Source: an alpha proteobacterium AAP81b (GTDB lineage Bacteria > Pseudomonadota > Alphaproteobacteria > Sphingomonadales > Sphingomonadaceae). From it: a DNA stretch of 53,555 nt. The position numbers were made by a program, and so were the translations under genes. Position 1 is the first letter of the stretch. Each line of letters starts with the position of its first letter. Under the pieces are notes generated by a model. That model was not told the origin of the DNA. It saw only the letters and a program-made list of their open reading frames with translations, and ran no database searches. This document shows, piece by piece, positions 8,454 to 18,426 of the stretch. The DNA lies in contig LJHX01000189.1 of NCBI GenBank assembly GCA_001295935.1, forward strand, positions 1-53,555, read 5' to 3'.

Positions 8454-8481
8454 TGGTAGAATGCTGGCCATCCATCTACCA
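8454..8481 (-). promoter_or_regulatory. Probable vapBC operator between sucB and lpd
   Basis: Perfect 7-bp arms TGGTAGA and TCTACCA are separated by 14 bases, immediately upstream of the vapB start. Type II antitoxins commonly bind such repeats to autorepress. This suggests the module carries its own promoter inside the suc operon. Confidence 0.55.
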
Positions 8482-8497
8482 TAACCAGTCGCCGCGC

Positions 8498-9784
8498 TCA
8501 AAGATCGATCAGCAGCCGCGTCGGGTCCTCGATCGCCTCCTTGACACGGACGAGGAAGGTCACCGCCTCGCGGCCGTCGACGATCCGGTGGTCGTAGCTC
8601 AGCGCCAGATACATCATCGGCCGCGCGACGATGGCGCCGTTCCGCACCACCGGGCGCTCCTCGATGCGGTGCATGCCGAGGACGCCCGACTGCGGCGGGT
8701 TGAGGATCGGCGTCGACATCAGCGAGCCGAAGACGCCGCCGTTGGTGATGGTGAAATTGCCGCCCTGCATGTCCTCAAGCTTGAGTTCGCCCGCCTGGGC
8801 GCGGCGGCCGAAGTCGCCGATCGCCTTTTCGGTCTCGGCGAAGCTCAGCCTGTCGGCGTTCCTGAGCACCGGCACGACAAGGCCGCCCGGCGACGACACG
8901 GCGATGCCGAGATCGGCGTAATCGGCATAGACGATCTCCTCGCCCTCGATGCGCGCGCCGACCGCCGGCACGTCCTTGAGCGCCAGCGTTACCGCCTTGG
9001 CAAAGAACGACATGAAGCCGAGGCGGACCTTGTGCTTCTTCTCGAACAGATCCTTGTAGCGGCCGCGGGCGGCCATCACCTCGGTCATGTCGACGTCGTT
9101 GAAGGTCGTCAGCATGGCGGCGGTGTTCTGCGCCTCCTTGAGGCGACGCGCGATCGTCTGGCGCAGCCGGGTCATCCGCACGCGCTCTTCGTGACGTTCG
9201 GCGGGAGCCGCAACGCCGGCGCTCGCGGAAGCGGTCGCGGGGGCTGCCGTACGCCGTTTCGCCGTGCCCGCGTCAATTGCGGCGAGGATGTCGGCCTTGG
9301 TCAGCCGCCCGTCCTTGCCGGTCGCAGCGACGCTCGCCGGGTCGATATCATATTCTTCGAGCAGCCGGCGCACGGCAGGCCCCATAGCGTCAAGCTCTTC
9401 TCCCCTCCCGCTGGCGGGAGGGGTCGGGGGTGGGGACGCAGGCGCCGCAGCAGCGGGCGAGGCAGCAACGGGGGCCGCCGGCGCGGCGACAGGTGCAGCA
9501 GGTGCCGGAGCCGGAGCAGGCGCAGCGCTCGGCGCCGATGCCGCCCCCGCCGCCTCGATCCGCGCAATCAGCGCGCCGACCGCGACCGTATCGCCGACCT
9601 TGAACAACTGATCGCCCATCGTGCCGGCCACCGGCGCCGGCACTTCGACGGCGACCTTGTCGGTCTCGAGGCTGACGATCGGCTCGTCGGCGGCGACGGC
9701 GTCGCCGGGCTTCTTGAGCCACTCGCCGACAGTGGCTTCAGTGATCGACTCGCCAAGAGCCGGGATGATGACGTCGGTTGCCAT
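8498..9784 (-). CDS. sucB: 2-Oxoglutarate dehydrogenase E2 (dihydrolipoyl succinyltransferase)
   Basis: E2 transfers the succinyl group from E1 to CoA. The 428-residue protein has an N-terminal lipoyl domain ([13 protein letters not shown]; lipoylated Lys in [11 protein letters not shown]), an Ala/Pro linker, an E3-binding domain ([25 protein letters not shown]), and a catalytic domain ending in [13 protein letters not shown], which holds the active-site His and Asp. The start at 9784 follows AGGAAG and gives the canonical MATDV; an in-frame upstream extension to 9838 is rejected. The linker includes residues encoded by an R1 repeat ([14 protein letters not shown]). An unknown gene separates it from sucA. 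Confidence 0.96.
   Translation of the reverse strand: MATDVIIPALGESITEATVGEWLKKPGDAVAADEPIVSLETDKVAVEVPAPVAGTMGDQLFKVGDTVAVGALIARIEAAGAASAPSAAPAPAPAPAAPVAAPAAPVAASPAAAAPASPPPTPPASGRGEELDAMGPAVRRLLEEYDIDPASVAATGKDGRLTKADILAAIDAGTAKRRTAAPATASASAGVAAPAERHEERVRMTRLRQTIARRLKEAQNTAAMLTTFNDVDMTEVMAARGRYKDLFEKKHKVRLGFMSFFAKAVTLALKDVPAVGARIEGEEIVYADYADLGIAVSSPGGLVVPVLRNADRLSFAETEKAIGDFGRRAQAGELKLEDMQGGNFTITNGGVFGSLMSTPILNPPQSGVLGMHRIEERPVVRNGAIVARPMMYLALSYDHRIVDGREAVTFLVRVKEAIEDPTRLLIDL
9398..9435 (+). repeat. Short R1 repeat inside the sucB linker
   Basis: CTCCCCTCCCGCTGGCGGGAGGGG forms a near-perfect hairpin followed by TCGGGGGTGGGG. It lies within the sucB coding region between the lipoyl and E3-binding domains. 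Its reading on the coding strand is in frame and adds a Pro/Gly/Ser-rich stretch to the flexible linker. Confidence 0.7.
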
Positions 9785-9785
9785 A

Positions 9786-10193
9786 TCAGTTTCTTCCTGA
9801 ATCCAAATCGTTCCACCAGCGCAACCGCGTCGCACCACCAGCTTGGCTGAGGATAGCTTCGAGCTCTTCGGCCACCGCCTCGACGACCTGCGTTGTATCG
9901 ATCTTGCGGAACAGGCGGCGGATCATCGGCTTGCTCGGCTCGATGAACACCAACCAGTCGGGCGGCGCCTCATGTGAGGAAGAACCTAGCCACAGAGGAA
10001 ATGCCTCATTTTCCAGCGGCACCATCCAGCCCCAATCCTCGGCAATCACCGCACCGTCGCCCCGACCGCGCTGGGCGAATTGCGTTGCCAGGAACTCGGC
10101 CAATCGCTTGCCGAAGATCCCGGGATTGGTCTCTTCATCTTCGCCCGGCATCGGATCGAAGGCAGGCGAGCTGAATTCCAGATGCGTTCGCAT
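9786..10193 (-). CDS. Conserved-type hypothetical protein between sucA and sucB
   Basis: The 135-residue soluble protein starts [20 protein letters not shown] and has a central [19 protein letters not shown] and a C-terminal helical half ([19 protein letters not shown]...RLRWW). I recognise no named domain. The start at 10193 is chosen because it lies 2 nt after the sucA stop, while the longer open frame to 10592 would run antisense-free but out of frame through sucA. Its stop is 1 nt before the sucB start. The tight packing implies co-expression with the 2-oxoglutarate dehydrogenase subunits; a role in that complex is only inference. Confidence 0.75.
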   Translation of the reverse strand: MRTHLEFSSPAFDPMPGEDEETNPGIFGKRLAEFLATQFAQRGRGDGAVIAEDWGWMVPLENEAFPLWLGSSSHEAPPDWLVFIEPSKPMIRRLFRKIDTTQVVEAVAEELEAILSQAGGATRLRWWNDLDSGRN

Positions 10194-10195
10194 CG

Positions 10196-13021
10196 TCAGC
10201 CCGTCGCCTGCTTCGACTTCAAGCCGCCGCGGATCGCCGCGGTGATCTCCGCCCGGCTCGCCCCCAACGCCTCGGCGACAAGCTTGGCCTGTTCGGCATT
10301 GTGGCGCTTGAGCAGCCCCGTCGCCGTCGCCGCCGCCGCGGCACGGCCGGCATAGCTCGGCCGCTTGCCGAGCGCCTTTTCGATCAGTGGCGCGATGAAG
10401 CGCCAGGCACCGGCGTTCTCCGGTTCCTCCTGCGCCCAGACGACATCCTCGAGATGGTGGAACTTGGCGGCATAATCGGCCACGACATCGGCCGGGAACG
10501 GATAGAGTTGCTCGACGCGCAGCAGATAGACATCCTCGCGGCCGCCCTTTTCGCGCGCGTCGAGCAGGTCGTAGAAGACCTTGCCGGTGCACAGCACCAG
10601 CCGGCGGATCTTCGCCGGATCGGCGGCGGTCGGATCGTCGAGGCAGCGGTGGAAGCTGGTGCCGGCATCCATGTCGGCCAGCGTCGACACCGCGCGCTTG
10701 TGGCGCAGCAGCGATTTCGGCGTCATGATGATCAGCGGCTTGCGGAAATCGCGCAGCAGCTGGCGGCGCAGCAGGTGGAAGTAATTTGACGGCGTCGTCG
10801 CATTGGCAACCTGGATATTGTCCTCGGCGCAGAGCTGGAGGAAGCGCTCGAGGCGCGCCGAGCTATGCTCGGGCCCCTGCCCCTCGTAGCCATGCGGCAG
10901 CAGCATAACGAGGCCATTGGCGCGAAGCCATTTGATCTCGGCCGAAGCGATGAACTGGTCGATGATCGTCTGGGCGCCGTTGACGAAATCGCCGAACTGC
11001 GCTTCCCAGAGCACCAGGGTCTTGGGATCGGCAAGGGCATAGCCGAACTCGAAGCCGAGCACGCCGAACTCGCTCAGCGGTGAATCATAGACCTCGAAGC
11101 CGGGGTCGATTGCCTTGAGCGGCACGTAGCGATGGCCGTCGGCCTGGTCGGTCCACACCGAATGGCGCTGGCTGAAGGTGCCGCGCCCCGAATCCTGGCC
11201 CGACAGGCGAACGCCGAAACCGTCCTTGAGCAGCGATCCGAAGGCCAGCGCCTCGGCGGTCGCCCAATCGATATTCTCGCCGGTGCGCAAGGTCTCGGCC
11301 TTGGCCTCGAGGATGCGCGCCAGGGTCTTGTGGATGTTGAAGCCGTCGGGGACGCTGGTCAGCACCTCGCCTATCGCGCGCAGCTCGCCGGCGGCGACGC
11401 CGGTGATCGCGGCGCGGCGCCCGGTGACTTCCTCCTTGGGGCGGCCAAGGCCGGTCCAGCGGCCTTCGAACCAATCGGCCTTGTTGGCCTTGAAGCCCGG
11501 CGCCGCTTCGAAATCGCCCTCGAGCCCCGCGACATAGCGATCGATTGCTGCCTGCAGATAGGCTGCGTCGATGACCTTCTCGCGCACCAGCCGCTCGGCA
11601 TAAAGCTCGGCGACGCTGCGTTGCTTGGCGATCTGAGCGTACATCAGCGGCTGGGTGAAGCTCGGCTCGTCGCTCTCGTTATGGCCGAAGCGGCGGTAGC
11701 ACCACATGTCGATGACGACGTCGCGCCCGAACTTCTGGCGAAATTCGGTGGCGACCTTGGTGCAGAAGGTGACGGCTTCGGGGTCATCGCCATTGCAGTG
11801 GAAGATCGGCGCCTGGACGATCTTGGCGACATCCGACGGATAGGGCGACGACCGCGCGAACTGCGGCGATGTGGTGAAGCCGACCTGGTTGTTGACGACG
11901 AAATGGATGGTGCCGCCGGTGTTGTACCCCGTCAGGCCCGAAAAGCCGAAACATTCGGCAACAATGCCCTGGCCGGCGAACGCGGCGTCGCCATGCAGCA
12001 GCACCGGCATCGAGCGCTTGTGGTCGGTATCCCCTGCCATCGTCTGAATGGCGCGGACCTTGCCGAGGACGACGGGGTCAACCGCTTCCAGATGCGAGGG
12101 GTTGGGGACGAGCGATAGATGGACGAGGTTACCGTCGAACTCGCGGTTGGTGCTGGTGCCGAGGTGATACTTCACATCGCCCGACCCGCCGACATCATCG
12201 GGGTGCGACGAGCCACCGCCGAATTCATGGAAGATCACCCGGAAAGGCTTCTGCATGACGTTGGCGAGCATGTTGAGGCGACCGCGATGCGGCATGCCGA
12301 AGACGACTTCGGTAATGCCCTGGGCGCCGCCGACCTTGATGATCGATTCCATCGCCGGGATCATCGCTTCGGCGCCATCGAGACCGAAGCGCTTGGTGCC
12401 GACATATTTGCGGCCGAGGAATTTCTCGAACTGCTCGGCCTCGATCAGCTTGGTCAGGATGGCGCGCTTGCCATTGTCGGTGAACTGAATTTCCTTGCCG
12501 CGGCCCTCGAACTTTTCCTGCAGGAAACGCCGTTCCTCGACGTCGTTGATATGCATATATTCAAGCCCGACATTGCCGCAGTAATTGCGCCGCAGGATGT
12601 CGACGAGCTCGCGGATCGTCGCTGTTTCCATGCCAAGGACACCGCCGATATAGATCGGCCGGTCGAGGTCCGCGGCCTGGAAGCCGTGGAAATCCGGCGT
12701 CAGATCGGCGGGCAGATTGCGCTTCATCAACCCCAAGGGGTCGAGCGTCGCGGCGAGATGGCCGCGAACGCGATAGGTGCGGATCAGCATCAGCGCGGCG
12801 ATGGCGTCGCGCGCCGCCTGGGCGATCGCCTGCGGCGAAGCGCCCGCGGCGGCGGCGCGCTCGACCGCCTTCTTCGCCACCTTGTCGTCGCTGATCAGGA
12901 TGTCGGCGGCATCGAGAGCCCGGGTAAGGTCGTCGGCAACCGGCTGCGGCCAGTCGGACCGTGCCCAGGACGGCCCCTCATGGTCGGCAGCCGTCGGCAG
13001 CAGCGGTTCATAGTCCATCAC
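10196..13021 (-). CDS. sucA: 2-Oxoglutarate dehydrogenase E1
   Basis: E1 is the thiamine-diphosphate decarboxylase of the 2-oxoglutarate dehydrogenase complex. The 941-residue length is normal. Landmarks are VGLEYMHINDVEERRFLQ in the N-terminal domain, GMPHRGRLNMLANVM, the ThDP-binding HGDAAFAGQGIVAECF followed by NNQVGFTT, and the transketolase-type C-terminal half with LLPHGYEGQGPEHSSARLERFLQ. It is preceded by sucD and followed at 2 nt by the small unknown gene and then sucB. The start gives MMDYEPLLPTAADHEGP. Confidence 0.97.
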   Translation of the reverse strand: MMDYEPLLPTAADHEGPSWARSDWPQPVADDLTRALDAADILISDDKVAKKAVERAAAAGASPQAIAQAARDAIAALMLIRTYRVRGHLAATLDPLGLMKRNLPADLTPDFHGFQAADLDRPIYIGGVLGMETATIRELVDILRRNYCGNVGLEYMHINDVEERRFLQEKFEGRGKEIQFTDNGKRAILTKLIEAEQFEKFLGRKYVGTKRFGLDGAEAMIPAMESIIKVGGAQGITEVVFGMPHRGRLNMLANVMQKPFRVIFHEFGGGSSHPDDVGGSGDVKYHLGTSTNREFDGNLVHLSLVPNPSHLEAVDPVVLGKVRAIQTMAGDTDHKRSMPVLLHGDAAFAGQGIVAECFGFSGLTGYNTGGTIHFVVNNQVGFTTSPQFARSSPYPSDVAKIVQAPIFHCNGDDPEAVTFCTKVATEFRQKFGRDVVIDMWCYRRFGHNESDEPSFTQPLMYAQIAKQRSVAELYAERLVREKVIDAAYLQAAIDRYVAGLEGDFEAAPGFKANKADWFEGRWTGLGRPKEEVTGRRAAITGVAAGELRAIGEVLTSVPDGFNIHKTLARILEAKAETLRTGENIDWATAEALAFGSLLKDGFGVRLSGQDSGRGTFSQRHSVWTDQADGHRYVPLKAIDPGFEVYDSPLSEFGVLGFEFGYALADPKTLVLWEAQFGDFVNGAQTIIDQFIASAEIKWLRANGLVMLLPHGYEGQGPEHSSARLERFLQLCAEDNIQVANATTPSNYFHLLRRQLLRDFRKPLIIMTPKSLLRHKRAVSTLADMDAGTSFHRCLDDPTAADPAKIRRLVLCTGKVFYDLLDAREKGGREDVYLLRVEQLYPFPADVVADYAAKFHHLEDVVWAQEEPENAGAWRFIAPLIEKALGKRPSYAGRAAAAATATGLLKRHNAEQAKLVAEALGASRAEITAAIRGGLKSKQATG

Positions 13022-13104
13022 GCACGTCCTCGAGCAATCTCAGGGCAGATAGTCACGGCCGCCGCGAATGTCACCTGCATCGACGTGCATGGCTGCCATC
13101 GCCG

Positions 13105-13989
13105 TCAGCCCTTCAGCACCTCGACCAGCGTCTCGCCGAGCAGCGACGGCGATGGCGAGACGCGGATGCCGGCGGCTTCCATCGCGGCGATCTTCGATTC
13201 GGCATCGCCCTTGCCGCCCGAAACGATGGCGCCGGCATGGCCCATGCGGCGGCCGGGCGGCGCGGTGCGCCCGGCGATGAAGCCGACCATCGGCTTCTTG
13301 CGGCCGCGCTTCGCCTCGTCGGCGAGGAACTGCGCCGCCATTTCCTCGGCATCGCCGCCGATCTCGCCGATCATGATGATCGACTGCGTCTCGGGATCGG
13401 CAAGGAAGAGTTCGAGGACATCGATGAAATTGGTGCCGTTGACGGGATCACCGCCGATGCCGACCGCGGTGGTCTGGCCAAGGCCGACCGCGGTGGTCTG
13501 GTGGACGGCCTCATAGGTCAGCGTGCCCGAGCGCGAGACGACGCCGACCGAGCCCTTGCGGAAGATGTTGCCGGGCATGATGCCGATCTTGCACTCGTCC
13601 GGCGTCAGCACGCCGGGGCAGTTCGGTCCGATCAGTTGCGATTTCGAGCCGACCAGCGAGCGCTTGACGCGCACCATGTCGAGCACCGGAATGCCTTCGG
13701 TGATGCAGATGATCAACGGCACTTCGGCGTCGATGGCCTCGCAGATGGCATCGGCGGCGCCGGGCGGCGGCACATAGACGACGCTCGCATCGCAATGGGT
13801 TGCGGCGCGGGCTTCATGCACGGTGTTGAATACCGGCAGGCCGAGATGGCTGCTGCCACCCTTGCCCGGCGCGGTGCCGCCGACGACATTGGTGCCATAG
13901 GCGATCGCCGCCTCGGTGTGGAAGGTTCCCTGCTTGCCGGTGAACCCTTGCGTGATGACGCGGGTGGCTTTGTTGACGAGGATCGACAT
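13105..13989 (-). CDS. sucD: Succinyl-CoA ligase alpha subunit
   Basis: SucD with SucC makes succinate and ATP/GTP from succinyl-CoA. The 294-residue protein has the CoA-binding Rossmann domain ([20 protein letters not shown]), GGTAPGKGG, and the phosphorylated His in [18 protein letters not shown] near the C-terminus. A 19-bp repeat around 13465-13502 encodes [15 protein letters not shown], corresponding to a normal family segment. It starts 3 nt after the sucC stop, so the two subunits are almost certainly made together. Confidence 0.97.
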   Translation of the reverse strand: MSILVNKATRVITQGFTGKQGTFHTEAAIAYGTNVVGGTAPGKGGSSHLGLPVFNTVHEARAATHCDASVVYVPPPGAADAICEAIDAEVPLIICITEGIPVLDMVRVKRSLVGSKSQLIGPNCPGVLTPDECKIGIMPGNIFRKGSVGVVSRSGTLTYEAVHQTTAVGLGQTTAVGIGGDPVNGTNFIDVLELFLADPETQSIIMIGEIGGDAEEMAAQFLADEAKRGRKKPMVGFIAGRTAPPGRRMGHAGAIVSGGKGDAESKIAAMEAAGIRVSPSPSLLGETLVEVLKG

Positions 13990-13992
13990 GGT

Positions 13993-15192
13993 TCAGGCGG
14001 CCTTCTTGACTTCGGCGACGATCTTGGCGGCGGCATCCCCGAGATTGTCCCCGGAGATGATCGGCAGGCCGCTATCGGCGAGGATCTGCTTGCCGAGCTC
14101 GACATTGGTGCCTTCGAGGCGGACCACCAAAGGCACCGACAAATTCACTTCCTTCGCCGCGGCGATGATGCCCTCGGCAATGATGTCGCAGCGCATGATG
14201 CCGCCGAAGATGTTGACGAGGATGCCCTTTACCGCCGGATCCTTGAGGATCAGCTTGAAGGCCGCCGTTACCTTCTCCTTCGACGCACCGCCGCCGACAT
14301 CGAGGAAATTGGCCGGCTCGGCTCCGTTCAGCTTGATGATATCCATCGTCGCCATGGCCAGGCCGGCGCCATTGACGAGGCAGCCAATGTCGCCGTCGAG
14401 CTTGATGAAGGCGAGATCATATTCGCTCGCCTCGACTTCGGCGGGGTCTTCCTCGGTCAGGTCACGCAGTTCGACGAGATCGGGATGGCGGTAGAGCGCG
14501 TTCGAATCGAAGCCGACCTTGGCGTCGAGGACGAGGAGCTTGCCATCGTCGGTCACCGCGAGCGGGTTGATCTCCATCTGCGACGCATCGGTGCCGATGA
14601 AGGCAGCGTAAAGCTTCGCCACGACATTCTCGGCCTGTTTGGCAAGATCGCCCGTCAGACCCAGGGTGGCGGCGACGGCGCGGCCATGGTGCGGCATGAT
14701 GCCGGTGGCGGGATCGATGGTCAGCGTCGCGATCTTTTCCGGCGTATCGTGCGCGACGGTCTCGATATCCATGCCGCCTTCGGTCGAGACGACCAGCGCG
14801 ATCCGCCCCGAGCCGCGATCGACGAGCATCGCCAGGTAGAATTCCTTGGCGATATCGACGCCATCGGTGACGTAGAGGCGGTTGACCTGCTTGCCATGTG
14901 GCCCGGTCTGGATGGTGACCAGCGTATTGCCGAGCATGTCGGTCGCGGCAGCGCGGACATCGTCGGCCGAGCGCGCCAGGCGGACACCACCCTTGGCCTC
15001 GGGCGGCAGCTCGACGAACTTGCCCTTGCCGCGGCCGCCGGCGTGGATCTGCGCCTTCACCACATAGAGCGGGCCGGGGAGCTTTTCGGTCGCGGCGACG
15101 GCCTCATCGACGGTCAGCGCGGCAAAGCCTGCCGGCACCGGCACACCGAATTTGGCCAGCAGTTCCTTGGCCTGATATTCGTGGATGTTCAT
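13993..15192 (-). CDS. sucC: Succinyl-CoA ligase beta subunit
   Basis: This ATP-grasp subunit binds nucleotide and forms the succinyl-phosphate site. The 399-residue protein starts [20 protein letters not shown] and contains the ATP-grasp lysine region ([16 protein letters not shown]), [20 protein letters not shown], and the Gly-rich [14 protein letters not shown]. It heads the sucCDA-x-B cluster. The second vapBC module (15257-15903) lies directly upstream on the same strand with a 64-nt gap, and mdh lies before that. Confidence 0.97.
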   Translation of the reverse strand: MNIHEYQAKELLAKFGVPVPAGFAALTVDEAVAATEKLPGPLYVVKAQIHAGGRGKGKFVELPPEAKGGVRLARSADDVRAAATDMLGNTLVTIQTGPHGKQVNRLYVTDGVDIAKEFYLAMLVDRGSGRIALVVSTEGGMDIETVAHDTPEKIATLTIDPATGIMPHHGRAVAATLGLTGDLAKQAENVVAKLYAAFIGTDASQMEINPLAVTDDGKLLVLDAKVGFDSNALYRHPDLVELRDLTEEDPAEVEASEYDLAFIKLDGDIGCLVNGAGLAMATMDIIKLNGAEPANFLDVGGGASKEKVTAAFKLILKDPAVKGILVNIFGGIMRCDIIAEGIIAAAKEVNLSVPLVVRLEGTNVELGKQILADSGLPIISGDNLGDAAAKIVAEVKKAA

Positions 15193-15256
15193 TCTGATCC
15201 TCGGCGCGAGATTCGGTCGCGGGCTGTATGGAAGCGAGCGGCGGCCGCGGCAAGCA

Positions 15257-15640
15257 TCACCATTCGATGAGGGCGAGGCCTTCGATCTCGCGGAAGTCGG
15301 CGGCGTTGCGCGTTATGAGTTGCCCGCCGCGGACAATGGCTTGCGCGGCGATAAGGCGATCGAGGATGCGCCGCCGATCAAACCCCCGCGCTACCACAAT
15401 CCGGCCATAGGCAACGACGTCGGCCTCGCTAAGCGGGATCACCTGGAAGGTGCGCAGCAGGCGCTGCAGCAAAACCACATGTTTGCCAGCCATGGCCGGG
15501 ACGCGGTACGCACCACCCTCCAATTCGATGCGGGTGACCAATGACAGCACCGGCCGGCGATCGAGCAGGGTTACGGCGCTTTCGGTTGCCTTGTCACCGT
15601 CGCGCAGATCGATGGCAATGTTGGTATCGATGAAGATCAA
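15257..15640 (-). CDS. vapC: VapC-like PIN-domain toxin between mdh and sucC
   Basis: The PIN-domain protein begins (M)[14 protein letters not shown]. The first catalytic Asp is in IDTN, a Glu in TRIELEGG, and late acidic residues in [15 protein letters not shown] and TRNAADF. I start it at the TTG that overlaps the antitoxin stop as TTGA (127 residues); in-frame TTG/GTG codons at 15664 and 15661 would add eight residues or seven. It is probably an RNase toxin silenced by the AbrB-like antitoxin encoded upstream. This family differs from the PIN protein at 7784. Confidence 0.87.
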   Translation of the reverse strand: MIFIDTNIAIDLRDGDKATESAVTLLDRRPVLSLVTRIELEGGAYRVPAMAGKHVVLLQRLLRTFQVIPLSEADVVAYGRIVVARGFDRRRILDRLIAAQAIVRGGQLITRNAADFREIEGLALIEW

Positions 15641-15903
15641 AGGCCGGGGCGGTCCGGCCACCAATCGACATCGCGTTCCTCGCGGGGGATGACGGTATCG
15701 CCTCGGATCGCGCGCAGGTCCTCGACCAGCTGACGCATCTCTTTGCGGACAGCGTCCGCCGGCTCGGCCAGCGCGGTCAGCACCAGCCGGTCGCCATCGC
15801 GTTCGATCAGGACCTCGGCGCCGATCCCGAAACCAAGGCCCTTGGGCAGTCGAATGGCTTCGCTGTTGCCAGACTTGAAAGTGCGGGCCGAATGCGCGTT
15901 CAT
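15637..15903 (-). CDS. vapB: AbrB/SpoVT-type antitoxin (VapB)
   Basis: The 88-residue protein begins MNAHSARTFKSGNSEAIRLP, the swapped-hairpin DNA-binding signature of AbrB/MazE-type VapB antitoxins. The rest of that domain is KGLGFGIGAEVLIERDGDRLVL. The C-terminal tail [12 protein letters not shown] would bind the toxin. The open frame extends upstream to 16053, but the 15903 start gives the canonical N-terminus and lies next to a palindromic operator. It overlaps vapC by 4 bp. Confidence 0.87.
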   Translation of the reverse strand: MNAHSARTFKSGNSEAIRLPKGLGFGIGAEVLIERDGDRLVLTALAEPADAVRKEMRQLVEDLRAIRGDTVIPREERDVDWWPDRPGL

Positions 15904-15906
15904 AGT

Positions 15907-15918
15907 CCGTATATACGG
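15907..15918 (-). promoter_or_regulatory. Palindromic operator upstream of vapBC (mdh-sucC gap)
   Basis: CCGTATATACGG is a perfect 12-bp palindrome, 3 bases before the vapB start codon, within an AT-rich patch unusual for this window. It is likely the autoregulatory site of the antitoxin and overlaps any promoter for the module. Confidence 0.6.
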
Positions 15919-15964
15919 TATATTCAACGGCCTCACAAGATCGCCGGCCCGGAGCGCCCAGGGC

Positions 15965-17005
<1,041 letters not shown>

Positions 17006-17620
17006 CTACCCGCAACTTTGTGAGGCCGGCGCCAATACCGCACGCACCGGGGCGAAGCTGCGGCGGTGGTGGATCGTCGCCCCCAGCGCCGCCAGGCTGC
17101 GGGCATGGTCGGGGGTGCCGTAACCTTTGTTGCGCGCCCAGCCATAGCCCGGGCATTCAGCGTCGAGCCCCCGCATCAGCCGGTCGCGCGTTACCTTGGC
17201 GATGATCGACGCGGCAGCGATCGAATGGCAGCGCGCATCGCCCTCGACGATGGCCGTCGCGGCATGCTGCCAGCGCGGCAGGCGGTTGCCGTCGACCAGC
17301 ACATGATCGACGGCGCGGCCGAGCGCGGCGACGGCGCGCTCCATCGCCAGCATCGTCGCCCAGTGGATGTTGAGGGCGTCGATCTCGGCTACGCTGGCGC
17401 TGCCGATGCCGAAGATGACTTGCGCGCAGAGATCGTCGTGCAGCCGCTCACGCACCGGCTCGGCGAGCTGCTTGCTGTCATTGACCCCCGGCGGGCATTT
17501 GCCAAGCTGCAGGATCACCGCCGCGGCGACGACCGGCCCGGCCCAGGGGCCGCGCCCCGCCTCGTCGACCCCGGCGACCAGGCCGCCGGCGCGTTCCTCC
17601 CACGTCCAGTCGAGCGTCAT
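17006..17620 (-). CDS. rnhB: Ribonuclease HII
   Basis: RNase HII removes ribonucleotides and RNA primers from DNA-RNA hybrids. The 204-residue protein shows the signature AGVDEAGRGPWAGPV near residues 16-30 with the first Asp-Glu pair, VNDSKQL, the third acidic residue in VLVDGN, and AAASIIAKVTRDRLM. The start at 17620 overlaps the thiD stop by four bases (ATGA); the longer open frame to 17749 lies over thiD. It ends a glmM-thiD-rnhB chain of overlapping genes. Confidence 0.95.
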   Translation of the reverse strand: MTLDWTWEERAGGLVAGVDEAGRGPWAGPVVAAAVILQLGKCPPGVNDSKQLAEPVRERLHDDLCAQVIFGIGSASVAEIDALNIHWATMLAMERAVAALGRAVDHVLVDGNRLPRWQHAATAIVEGDARCHSIAAASIIAKVTRDRLMRGLDAECPGYGWARNKGYGTPDHARSLAALGATIHHRRSFAPVRAVLAPASQSCG

Positions 17621-18426
17621 GGCAGCGGCGCGAACCCCAACGGGCCATGGCCGCCGCCGAAACCCGGCGCCGTCGCAATGCCCTGCGCGACGAAGGCGCG
17701 CGCGCGGATGACGGCGGCTTCGAGATCGAGCCCCTGCCCCAGCCCGCACGCCAGCGCCGAGGCAAGCGTGCAGCCGGTACCATGGGTGTGGCGGCTGGCG
17801 AGACGTTCGATGGTGAAGGCGCGTTGCAGCCCGCGCGTCACGAGCCAGTCGGTGACGGTGTCGCCCGCCAGATGCCCGCCCTTGGCAAGCACGGCGCGCG
17901 GGCCGGCGTTGAGCAGCTCCTGCGCGGCGAGCAGCGCGTCGGCGGCATCCTCGACGTCGGTCTGGGTCAGTTCAGCGAGTTCGGGGGTGTTGGGCGTCGC
18001 CACGCTGGCGAGCGGCAGCAACCGCAGGATCATCATCTCGGCGGCGTCGGCGTCGATCAGCGCGGCGCCGCCCTTCGCCACCATGACGGGATCGAGAACG
18101 ATCGGCACGCGCACGTCCGCCAAGGCATCGGCAACCGCCTCGACGATCTGCCAGGACCCGAGCATGCCGATCTTGACCGCATCGGCACCGATATCGTCGA
18201 GACACGCACGGATCTGGCCGCTGACGATCTCGACCGGCACCGGATGGATGGCGCTGACCCCCAGGCTATTCTGCACGGTGATCGCCGTCACCGCGGTCAT
18301 CGCATAGCCGCCAAGGCAGGTGATCGTCTTGATATCGGCCTGGATACCCGCGCCGCCCGACGAGTCGGAGCCGGCGATGACGAGGATGCGAGCGGGGATG
18401 CGAGCGGGGATGCGCGCCGGGCTCAC
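17617..18426 (-). CDS. thiD: Hydroxymethylpyrimidine/phosphomethylpyrimidine kinase
   Basis: ThiD phosphorylates HMP and HMP-phosphate to HMP-PP for thiamine synthesis. The 269-residue ribokinase-fold protein has [18 protein letters not shown] near residues 19-36, DPVMVAKGG, and the anion-hole [12 protein letters not shown] near residue 215. It starts with GTG overlapping the glmM stop (GTGA). The N-terminus carries a 12-bp tandem duplication giving [11 protein letters not shown] before the core begins, so length there may vary among strains. ThiE is encoded separately at 42652. Confidence 0.94.
   Translation of the reverse strand: MSPARIPARIPARILVIAGSDSSGGAGIQADIKTITCLGGYAMTAVTAITVQNSLGVSAIHPVPVEIVSGQIRACLDDIGADAVKIGMLGSWQIVEAVADALADVRVPIVLDPVMVAKGGAALIDADAAEMMILRLLPLASVATPNTPELAELTQTDVEDAADALLAAQELLNAGPRAVLAKGGHLAGDTVTDWLVTRGLQRAFTIERLASRHTHGTGCTLASALACGLGQGLDLEAAVIRARAFVAQGIATAPGFGGGHGPLGFAPLP

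Noticed and set aside
10194-10592. An upstream extension of the small gene between sucA and sucB
   Set aside because: The extension overlaps the end of sucA in another frame and is Arg-rich; the 10193 ATG fits the 2-nt spacing after sucA.
12961-15270. A 769-codon plus-strand open frame over sucD and sucC
   Set aside because: It is antisense to two certain genes, low in complexity (Asp/Gly/Arg/His) and lacks any recognisable motif or ribosome binding site.
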